Positions 1 through 5,159 of a stretch of DNA of 5,298 nt are shown here, piece by piece. The stretch's first letter is position 1; each line of letters opens with the position of its first letter. The notes under the pieces were generated by a model, which did not search any database, was not told where the DNA came from, and was given only the letters and a program-made list of their open reading frames with translations. Where the stretch lies: positions 1 to 5,298 of the forward strand of contig ONWZ01000156.1 of assembly GCA_900321645.1 (NCBI GenBank), given 5' to 3'. The DNA comes from an uncultured Eubacteriales bacterium. GTDB taxonomy: Bacteria > Bacillota_I > Bacilli_A > RF39 > UBA660. Made by a program: the position numbers and the translations under genes.

Positions 1-1
1 G

Positions 2-136
2 ACCAAGGGCACGATGACCAGCAACGATTTCTACAATTGGATGGTAGAAGCGGAAAAGCTGCGCGACAAAGCTCTGAAAAAGCGCATAAGGGACGTTGAT
101 CTGGAAGAGTATGCGCGGAGGTTGAACGAGTGGTGA
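2..136 (+). CDS. C-terminal fragment of an unrecognised gene (44 codons visible)
   Basis: The frame is open from the left edge of the window to a TGA at 134-136. The visible residues are hydrophilic, strongly charged and probably helical (many Lys, Arg, Glu and Asp, ending LNEW). The GC content is about 51%, far above the genes that follow, and the codons are GC-rich (GCG, CGC, CTG), so this tail probably belongs to the host backbone or to a different mobile element. An internal ATG at 14-16 could be a start, but no ribosome binding site can be judged this close to the edge. I do not recognise the family. A charged helical C-terminus of this kind occurs in phage, plasmid and transposon proteins, but nothing here is diagnostic. 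Confidence 0.55.
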   Translation, partial: TKGTMTSNDFYNWMVEAEKLRDKALKKRIRDVDLEEYARRLNEW

Positions 137-187
137 GGGGAAGGGGATTATCTTTGATTAATGAGGTGTAGATTTTGCACTCTGAAT

Positions 188-252
188 AAATGAAACAGAC
201 CGCAACTCTGATGAACTGCATAGTCACTCCAATGCCTGATCTGTTTTCATTT
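188..252. repeat. Imperfect inverted repeat (12-13 base arms, ~40 base centre)
   Basis: The left arm AAATGAAACAGA (188-199) pairs with the right arm TCTGTTTTCATTT (240-252), with one extra base in the right arm. The centre is about 40 bases and is less AT-rich than the DNA to its right. A near-copy of the word GCA(A)CTCTGA sits both outside (177-185) and inside (202-211) the left arm. It could be a long-loop transcript structure ending the upstream gene, a remnant insertion-sequence end, or a recombination site at the junction of host and accessory DNA. The arms are visible; the role is not. Confidence 0.45.
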
Positions 253-381
253 CAAAACTATTTCAATTAGATAATGTGATAATACATATTTTTGTTGTTA
301 AATGCATTAACATAGAATTTTTTAATTTGTAAATAATTAGTTAAATAACATGTTGCTTAATGCTGTTTTTGTTTTTTAATA

Positions 382-410
382 TTGACAATCTTTTCTTTTT
401 GTTATAGAAT
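382..410 (+). promoter_or_regulatory. Strong sigma-70 type promoter for the operon
   Basis: The -35 box is a perfect TTGACA (382-387) and the -10 box is TAGAAT (405-410), one mismatch from consensus, separated by the ideal 17 bases. The DNA upstream is rich in A and T tracts that could act as an UP element. Transcription would start near 416-418, leaving a leader of about 130 bases before the ATG at 549. No other promoter of this quality was noticed before the four closely spaced genes. Confidence 0.75.
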
Positions 411-413
411 ATT

Positions 414-445
414 ATTGTTACAATGTTATATAAGATATTATCTTA
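414..445. promoter_or_regulatory. Two operator-like palindromes at and after the transcription start
   Basis: ATTGT-T-ACAAT (414-424) is a perfect 5-1-5 palindrome lying on the predicted +1 position. TAAGAT-ATT-ATCTTA (431-445) is a perfect 6-3-6 palindrome just downstream. Their centres are 19 bases apart, close to two helical turns, so proteins bound at both would lie on roughly similar faces. This placement is classic for repressor operators, but the two sites do not share a sequence, and AT-rich DNA produces chance palindromes. No repressor gene is in the window. The second could also form a small hairpin in the leader RNA. Confidence 0.4.
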
Positions 446-537
446 GCTTTGAATATTCGTTAAATACATCATGTTTTTTAAATATCAAAATATCAGCTTG
501 TGAATTAATTTTTGTATTCTATGAATTGAGAAATGGT

Positions 538-543
538 AAGGTG
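538..543 (+). promoter_or_regulatory. Ribosome binding site of the Abi-alpha-like gene
   Basis: AAGGTG ends 5 bases before the ATG at 549. It is a moderate Shine-Dalgarno match and supports that start; the start is also placed just upstream of the conserved part of the protein. Confidence 0.6.
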
Positions 544-548
544 ATCAT

Positions 549-1355
549 ATGGCTAACACTCCAGTGAATGTTACTCTGGGAGTTGAAGGAATTATCAAGG
601 AAGCAAAAGAATTAAGTACTATTCAAGAAGTTGATAGAACGTCTTCTTTGGTTGTGAGAGCTATTCATGCTGCACTTACCCCATTGGAAAAATGGGTGCT
701 TCAAGAAGAGTATAATCTCGCGGAAACAAAAAAACTTCTTGAGGAAAAACTAAATAATACTCCTGCCCAAAACATTATTACTCCTCCCCCATATGTTGCA
801 GTACCAGCTTTGCGATCAATAGCGTACTGTATGGATGATGTCTTACTAAGAGATATGTATGCTGAACTATTGGCACATGCTATGAATAGTGAAACTGTAG
901 AGAATGTTCATCCGACTTTTGTGGAAATAATCAAGCAAATGTCACCATTTGATGCGTTGGTTTTTAAAGAACTTACAAAAACATTAGTACAACCTTGTAT
1001 TAGTATAAAATATATGAACAAGTCTACAAAAGCATCATTTCCTGTTCAAGATATTGTTGCTTTTGCAAATTTAGATGTGTTTCCTTTAGTGCCAACTCAA
1101 ATTGCGTTAGAGAATCTAGAGAGACTTCGATTGATAGAAGTTAATAGAAATTCAAAATATAGTGATGTTGAAAAATACAATGATTTAAAGTATTGCGTAA
1201 AAAAGGTTGTAAATGCATTTATTCAAGATAATAAACAGACTTTTAATGAGAATGATTATCAAATTGTATATGGAGAATTTGTGATATTAATTAGGGGATT
1301 TGGTCAGTTTTTTGCAAGAGCTTGTTTAGGAGAAAATTTTAGTCATATAATTTAG
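549..1355 (+). CDS. Abi-alpha (DUF4393)-like protein
   Basis: The 268-residue product resembles the Abi-alpha/DUF4393 family, named for a link to abortive infection; its biochemical activity is unknown to me. A charged N-terminal helical part (about 10-70, rich in Glu and Lys) precedes the recognisable core at about 76-200. There the sequence has a proline-rich entry (PPPYVAVPALRS, 79-90), then DVLLRDMYAELLAHAMN (97-113) and VHPTFVEIIKQMSPFDA (120-136), the pattern of this family: a helix ending in LLA.A followed by HP.FVEI.KQ.SP.DA. A second half with a winged-helix-like feel (VPTQIALENLERLRLIEV, 181-198) leads to a C-terminal GFGQFFARACLG (250-261), also typical. No signal peptide or membrane helix is evident, so it is probably cytoplasmic. 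It is first in the operon, 33 bases before the propeller gene. The family call rests on motif memory; the defence role is inferred from the family name and from context. Confidence 0.78.
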   Translation: MANTPVNVTLGVEGIIKEAKELSTIQEVDRTSSLVVRAIHAALTPLEKWVLQEEYNLAETKKLLEEKLNNTPAQNIITPPPYVAVPALRSIAYCMDDVLLRDMYAELLAHAMNSETVENVHPTFVEIIKQMSPFDALVFKELTKTLVQPCISIKYMNKSTKASFPVQDIVAFANLDVFPLVPTQIALENLERLRLIEVNRNSKYSDVEKYNDLKYCVKKVVNAFIQDNKQTFNENDYQIVYGEFVILIRGFGQFFARACLGENFSHII

Positions 1356-1374
1356 TACTTTTTCTGATTTATTT

Positions 1375-1391
1375 AGGAGGCAGTACACTTG
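1375..1391 (+). promoter_or_regulatory. Perfect ribosome binding site selecting a TTG start
   Basis: AGGAGG (1375-1380) is followed by 8 bases and then TTG at 1389-1391. This is the best Shine-Dalgarno sequence in the window, and the next in-frame ATG is about 100 codons further on, after the first propeller blade. The rare start codon with a perfect binding site may set a fixed, moderate expression level. Confidence 0.8.
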
Positions 1392-2384
1392 AATAATAAT
1401 TTAGATCACAAAATAATTACTCCGCGGGTTGCTGAATTAGTTTCAAGTAATAATTTAGAAGATTTATCAACCGATACGGTTAGTTCTTGTGTCCAGGCAA
1501 AAATTAAAAGGAATAATATTTCAGAAACACGTTTAACCTGTTGTTGCTCATATGATAATTACATTATTTGTGCTGGTTTCTCTGGAGATTTAATTTTTGT
1601 AGATAAAGAAAGCTTATGTGTAATTCGTAGAGATAAAGTAGCAAATAGTATAATACGCTGTTTAAAACTTTTGCGTTACGAAATGGTTTTGATAATATCA
1701 ACAGATGCTGGAGAAATAATACTTTACGATTTAAAACAAAATGAGAAACAATTTCTTGAATATTCAAGCACATCAATTTATAATATAGTTTTAAAAAATC
1801 ATTTGAGTTTTATTACGAGTGAAAAAAATGGTGATATTTTTGAGTGGCAATATATTCCCAAAATAGGAATATTTCGTAATAATCGAATTTTTAATGCAGT
1901 TAATCCGGTATTTGCTATGGATATCATTGGAAATTACTTAATTGCAGTTAATTCGTTTGGAGAAAAATACGAATATAATTTTGTTAAGTCGAAGCTTAAG
2001 GATTCTAATTTATGTCATAGTAATGTGTTTTGCTTAAAGGGAAGTAAAGACAATGATATTTTCTATGGATTATCAAATGGAACAATTATTTTTGAAGAAA
2101 CTGGATGTAATTTTGTCACACTTGTAGGACATCAGGATGCCGTTCGTGATTTAGTGTTTAGTGCAAACAATAAATGGATGTTTAGTGTTAGTAAAGACCG
2201 AACAGTTAGAGCGTGGTATAATGGTATTCCAAGAGTAATAACATGTGTTAGGGATTATTTGTACCAAATTATTATTGATGAATCCAATCAATGCTTGTAC
2301 TATGTTGATGGACATGGGGATATAGGAAGTATCACCTTTTCTGAAGATATCGATTTGGCTGATAATTTTGATATTGTTAATTAA
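1389..2384 (+). CDS. WD40-type seven-bladed beta-propeller protein
   Basis: The 331-residue product is built of repeating blade-like segments. By eye I count seven, near 47-80, 85-120, 127-158, 170-205, 210-240, 243-280 and 286-318, each with the pattern of hydrophobic strands around a small-residue turn (for example SGDLIFVD, AGEIILYD, NGDIFEWQ, NGTIIFEE, HGDIGSITF). Only the sixth is a textbook WD40 repeat: GH at 247-248, AVRDLVFS, then SVSKDRTVRAW at 266-276, with AW in place of WD. About 45 residues before blade 1 are polar and may be a flexible N-terminal arm. There is no signal peptide, membrane span, or fused kinase, caspase or protease domain, unlike many bacterial WD40 proteins, so it is probably a cytoplasmic scaffold or ligand-binding platform. 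It lies 33 bases after the Abi-alpha-like gene and 21 bases before the ligase start, consistent with co-expression. The fold is well supported; partner and ligand are unknown. Confidence 0.8.
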   Translation: MNNNLDHKIITPRVAELVSSNNLEDLSTDTVSSCVQAKIKRNNISETRLTCCCSYDNYIICAGFSGDLIFVDKESLCVIRRDKVANSIIRCLKLLRYEMVLIISTDAGEIILYDLKQNEKQFLEYSSTSIYNIVLKNHLSFITSEKNGDIFEWQYIPKIGIFRNNRIFNAVNPVFAMDIIGNYLIAVNSFGEKYEYNFVKSKLKDSNLCHSNVFCLKGSKDNDIFYGLSNGTIIFEETGCNFVTLVGHQDAVRDLVFSANNKWMFSVSKDRTVRAWYNGIPRVITCVRDYLYQIIIDESNQCLYYVDGHGDIGSITFSEDIDLADNFDIVN

Positions 2385-2390
2385 TTGTTA

Positions 2391-2408
2391 AGGGAGAAGA
2401 TGTTTATG
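2391..2408 (+). promoter_or_regulatory. Ribosome binding site that decides the ligase start
   Basis: The purine run AGGGAGA (2391-2397) is 8 bases before the ATG at 2406. The in-frame TTG at 2385 lies upstream of this site and has no binding site of its own, and the ATG at 2400 is only 2 bases beyond it. The ATG at 2406 is therefore preferred, which removes seven residues from the longest open frame. Confidence 0.7.
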
Positions 2409-3224
2409 CAATTTGTATATTTAAATAATTTTTATGAAAAAGAAGAATGTGCACTTAGAGAATGTGGAATTCCCTGTATAAGAATTAGCTATCCTTTTAT
2501 AGAGGATATCAATATTCCTAAATGTACTACAGTTTTTCGCGGCCCAAAAATGACAACTGTAGAATACTCAAAATTGCTAAATAAATTAGAGAATACAAAC
2601 TGTTCAGTACTTGTTGGAATAGGTGATTTTGAAAAAATATCTGATGCCATTGAATATTCTAGATGTTTTGGAATATATGCGCCAAAAGTTATCACTTTTG
2701 ATGTTAAACAAAATGCTTCAGAGATTTCTAGTTTACTTAGTAATTCTGAATTAAAGTATCCTTTATTTGTAAGAAGTAATTTAGAAAGTGCTGCTAAATA
2801 TGTTGGGGTATCGGCTTGTATTTTAGATTCTCCAGCAGTTAATGATATACAAACCGTACTAAAGCCTATTCATGAATATATTTCAGATGCTGATACAATT
2901 ATTATGAAAGAGATTGTACCAGTAAAGAAAATAGATGGAAAAAATATTGAATATAGGGCAATCGTTATTAATGGAAAAATTGTTTGTTTTGATTATGAAG
3001 ATTCTAGTGGGCTTCCAGAACCACTTTCGTTGTCTTGTTCATGGCAATTTATTGATTGTATTAAATTGGCTAATAAGAATGGATTGCATGGTGCGTATTT
3101 TGTTGATTTTGGAATTAATGAAGATGGTACCATTTTTGTTGTTGAATGCAAAAATATTATAAATGGAACTATAAAAAATATTACTAGCTTTGCTGAAGGA
3201 TTGTCAAAGATGGTGAAAGATTAA
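2406..3224 (+). CDS. ATP-grasp ligase, R2K-like
   Basis: The 272-residue product (from the ATG at 2406) has the layout of a stand-alone ATP-grasp enzyme, which couples a carboxylate to an amine or similar nucleophile through an acyl-phosphate. An N-terminal alpha/beta part (1-100) contains VFRGPKM (43-49). The nucleotide-binding part follows: YPLFVRSN (118-125), a basic strand, and IIMKEIVP (165-172), the hinge that usually contacts adenine. EYRAIVINGKIVCF (182-195) is the conserved E-Y-R strand. YFVDFGINEDGTIFVVECKN (231-250) carries D234, E247 and N250, the expected magnesium and phosphate ligands, so the enzyme looks intact. The pattern recalls the R2K clade, which is known from phages and from peptide or metabolite modification gene sets; the substrate cannot be read from sequence. 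The next gene starts 2 bases after its stop, so the two are probably translationally coupled and the transporter may handle its product or substrate. Confidence 0.8.
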   Translation: MQFVYLNNFYEKEECALRECGIPCIRISYPFIEDINIPKCTTVFRGPKMTTVEYSKLLNKLENTNCSVLVGIGDFEKISDAIEYSRCFGIYAPKVITFDVKQNASEISSLLSNSELKYPLFVRSNLESAAKYVGVSACILDSPAVNDIQTVLKPIHEYISDADTIIMKEIVPVKKIDGKNIEYRAIVINGKIVCFDYEDSSGLPEPLSLSCSWQFIDCIKLANKNGLHGAYFVDFGINEDGTIFVVECKNIINGTIKNITSFAEGLSKMVKD

Positions 3225-3226
3225 GA

Positions 3227-4435
3227 ATGAAAAATAAATGGATTATTGTATTATATATGTCTTGCGGTATTGCCATTAGTTATTTAGTTAGAGTTAATAT
3301 TTCACACGCAGTTATTCCTATTGCAGAAGAATATTCTCTTAATGAAGTTCAGCAAGGCATGCTTTTATCAGCGTTTGCTTGGGGATATGTAGCGTTTATG
3401 TTCATTGGTGGGATATTAGTTGACAAATTCGGAGCACTAAAAATGTCGTTTAGATCTGCTGTCTTTTGGTCGATTTGTACAGCAGTATCATCTATTGGGA
3501 TTTGTTGGCCAATGATCTTTTCTTCTGAATTATTGGCGGGTGCATCAGAAGCTCCAATATTCCCAGCAAATGCAAAGATTGTTAGGAATAATTTTGAGGA
3601 GAATGAAAGAGGTCGTGCTACGGCAATTTTCGATTCGGGTTCTTATGTTGGAACTGCATTAAGTGCTCCATTAATGACATTTCTAATTGTTTGTTCCTCT
3701 TGGAGATTTGCTTATATATCAATTGCACTGATTGGTGTTTTATGGGCTATTATTTGGAGATATATTTCAAAAAACCTATATGATACCAATGAAATTAATA
3801 GCAAAATAAAATTAAGTAAAAATATTGTTTTTTCGTGTATAAAAAATAGAAAGGTAATTGGGATAAGTTTAGGCTTTTTTTGTTATAATTACACTAAAAA
3901 TTTTTATCTAACATGGTTTCCAAGTTATTTGGTTTCTGAAAAAGGTTTTTCAATGATTAATGTGGGGATATTTGGTATGCTACCTTCTATTGCCGCGGTT
4001 TTTGGTGGACTGATTGCTGGTACCATTACAGATAGGATGATTAGTAATGGCTATTCTAAAACCTTTTCAAGAAAACTTCCTTTATGTGTGGGTCTTGTAT
4101 TATCTAGTTTAATCGTTTTTGCGGATTTTGTCGATTCTAGCTATTTGGTGGTTGCTTTATTATCTTTTTCTTTTGCAATGGCAATTGCTGCTTCTCCTAG
4201 TATATGGGCAATACCGGGGGATATTGCACCAGATCCTAATTTGGTAGGAACTATTGGGGGAATACAAAATACAGTTTCAAATATCGCAGGAATAGTAGCA
4301 CCAATTATAACAGGATACATAATCTATTTAACAGGCGAATATAGATTTGCCTTATTGGTTTCAGGTATTATTTCTTGCGTTGGAGCTATTTCCTATTTAT
4401 TTATCGTAGGAAAGTTGGAATCCATAAATATTTAG
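3227..4435 (+). CDS. MFS transporter, anion:cation symporter (ACS) type
   Basis: The 402-residue product has about twelve hydrophobic segments in two halves, with a polar central loop near 182-205, as expected for the major facilitator superfamily. YLVRVNIS (19-26) in helix 1 matches the D/R-x-N-x-S signature of the ACS family (hexuronate, glucarate and phthalate transporters and the SLC17 group); the usual YxDR is here YLVR. The superfamily motif GGILVDKFGALK (61-72) lies between helices 2 and 3 and its second-half counterpart GGLIAGTITDR (260-270) between helices 8 and 9. The glycine-rich GTIGGIQNTVSNIAGI (341-356) in helix 11 is also typical. Members usually bring in organic anions with protons, though export cannot be excluded. 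The start is the ATG 2 bases after the ligase stop. No strong ribosome binding site is present (only a weak GGTG at 3212-3215), so translation is probably coupled to the ligase. The next ATG, ten codons on, would cut into helix 1. Confidence 0.92.
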   Translation: MKNKWIIVLYMSCGIAISYLVRVNISHAVIPIAEEYSLNEVQQGMLLSAFAWGYVAFMFIGGILVDKFGALKMSFRSAVFWSICTAVSSIGICWPMIFSSELLAGASEAPIFPANAKIVRNNFEENERGRATAIFDSGSYVGTALSAPLMTFLIVCSSWRFAYISIALIGVLWAIIWRYISKNLYDTNEINSKIKLSKNIVFSCIKNRKVIGISLGFFCYNYTKNFYLTWFPSYLVSEKGFSMINVGIFGMLPSIAAVFGGLIAGTITDRMISNGYSKTFSRKLPLCVGLVLSSLIVFADFVDSSYLVVALLSFSFAMAIAASPSIWAIPGDIAPDPNLVGTIGGIQNTVSNIAGIVAPIITGYIIYLTGEYRFALLVSGIISCVGAISYLFIVGKLESINI

Positions 4436-4547
4436 ACTCATTGCATTTTTACTAGTTGCATTATTCGAAAATAGTTATATTAGAATAAAATTTTTATAAA
4501 AAGTATATATTTATGTTTTTGAAAACTAAAATAAGGATGTTTTATCC
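4436..4547 (+). promoter_or_regulatory. Gap before the HAD gene with a possible weak promoter
   Basis: TTGCAT (4456-4461) with TATTAG (4478-4483) at 16 bases, or TAGAAT (4481-4486) at 19 bases, makes a plausible but imperfect sigma-70 promoter. The word TTGCATT occurs twice, at 4441-4447 and 4456-4462, 15 bases apart, which could be a paired binding site. No GC-rich terminator follows the transporter gene, so read-through into the HAD gene is possible and the promoter may only add to it. Confidence 0.4.
4533..4547 (+). promoter_or_regulatory. Ribosome binding site of the HAD gene inside a tiny inverted repeat
   Basis: AAGGA (4533-4537) lies 10 bases before the ATG at 4548. GGAT (4535-4538) can pair with ATCC (4544-4547) across a 5-base loop, which would fold the binding site against the start codon. 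A four-pair stem is weak and may be chance. Confidence 0.5.
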
Positions 4548-5159
4548 ATGAAAAATGTAATGTTATTAATTGATTACGGCGGAGTATTGGGATATGATCA
4601 TTTATTGGAACAAGAGGAAGCCTTGGCATATGCTGTTGGATTAACTCAAGCTGAGTTGAATAATAGAATAAGTGAAAAATCAGTCGTTGGTAAGGCGTTT
4701 AGAGAAAATAAAATAACAGAAGTTGAATTCTGGAAGATAGTTTCACAAGATGAGTCAATTGAAGAACCTTATGCAAAAGTTTTAACAAGGATGTGGATGG
4801 ATACATATAAACTAAACCCCTTTATGATGAATTATTTACAAAAACTCAGAAAAAAAAATATAAAGGTAGGTATTCTTACAAACATTGATATTGGAAGAAG
4901 TGAATTATTAAAAAAAATATTGGATGTTGATAATAACTTAGATTATTATTTTCCATCATATATTTTTGGATTCTCAAAGGATACAACGCAATTATGGTAT
5001 CTAGTTAATGAACAATTGGTCAATGATTGTGGTTATGATAATATAATTTATGTTGATGATAGGGCAGAACATGTATTATCAGCAGAAATAGTTGGTTGGA
5101 CTGGAATTAGGTATTATAATCTCGACCAATTAGAAAAGCAATTAGATTTGTTATTTTAG
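4548..5159 (+). CDS. HAD-superfamily hydrolase, YihX/haloacid-dehalogenase-like (subfamily I)
   Basis: The 203-residue product has all four HAD motifs with the cap between motifs I and II. Motif I is LLIDYGGVLG (6-15), with D9 as the nucleophile. Motif II is ILTN (109-112), with T111. Motif III is GFSKDTTQLW (141-150), with K144, although the usual KP is here KD. Motif IV is YVDDRAEHV (168-176), with D170 and D171. A helical cap spans about 17-90. The size and the D-x-G-G-V-L form of motif I match the YihX-like sugar-phosphate phosphatases and relatives rather than the D-x-D-G-T type, so the second aspartate that acts as general acid in many phosphatases is replaced by G11, as in that group. 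It should be a cytoplasmic, magnesium-dependent phosphatase or dehalogenase acting on a small molecule; the substrate is unknown. It follows the transporter on the same strand after 112 bases, so it may belong to the same pathway or be a separately controlled neighbour. Confidence 0.88.
   Translation: MKNVMLLIDYGGVLGYDHLLEQEEALAYAVGLTQAELNNRISEKSVVGKAFRENKITEVEFWKIVSQDESIEEPYAKVLTRMWMDTYKLNPFMMNYLQKLRKKNIKVGILTNIDIGRSELLKKILDVDNNLDYYFPSYIFGFSKDTTQLWYLVNEQLVNDCGYDNIIYVDDRAEHVLSAEIVGWTGIRYYNLDQLEKQLDLLF

Larger units (their letters stand above)
137..548. other. Non-coding control region upstream of the operon
   Basis: About 410 bases hold no convincing gene. Composition falls from mixed GC (137-250) to very AT-rich (250-548), so the left edge of the foreign or accessory DNA probably lies inside this stretch. 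It contains an imperfect inverted repeat at 188-252, the palindrome AATGCATT at 301-308, two related words (TGTTGTTAAATGC at 293-305 and TGTTGCTTAATGC at 351-363, 11 of 13 identical), a strong promoter at 382-410, two palindromes at 414-445, and a leader of roughly 130 bases before the first start codon. No tRNA, riboswitch or CRISPR repeat is recognisable. Confidence 0.7.

Noticed and set aside
293..363. Related words TGTTGTTAAATGC and TGTTGCTTAATGC as activator sites
   Set aside because: The 11 of 13 match is suggestive, but the spacing (58 bases) is odd and the DNA is AT-rich, so this is noted only within the control region.
137..548. CRISPR array, tRNA or known riboswitch in the long gap
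   Set aside because: No regularly spaced repeats, cloverleaf features or recognisable aptamer core were found by eye.
382..567. Open frame of 61 codons upstream of the Abi-alpha-like gene
   Set aside because: Its start would be the TTG of the -35 box itself, upstream of the predicted transcription start. It has no ribosome binding site and an AT-driven composition rich in Phe, Ile, Leu, Tyr and Cys.
1564..1776. Minus-strand open frame inside the propeller gene
   Set aside because: It is a shadow of a well-supported + strand gene, with a Leu-rich low-complexity translation and no promoter or binding site noticed.
2385..2405. Upstream TTG start adding seven residues to the ligase
   Set aside because: The ribosome binding site lies inside this extension and points to the ATG at 2406.
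2489..2695. Minus-strand open frame inside the ligase gene
   Set aside because: It lies wholly within the ATP-grasp gene and has no recognisable domain.
2935..3162. + strand open frame in another phase inside the ligase gene
   Set aside because: It overlaps the conserved catalytic part of the ATP-grasp enzyme; its Leu/Ile-rich translation is typical of an out-of-frame reading.
4491..4502. TTTTTATAAAAA as a terminator after the transporter gene
   Set aside because: It has no GC-containing stem, and homopolymer runs like this are expected by chance in such AT-rich DNA.
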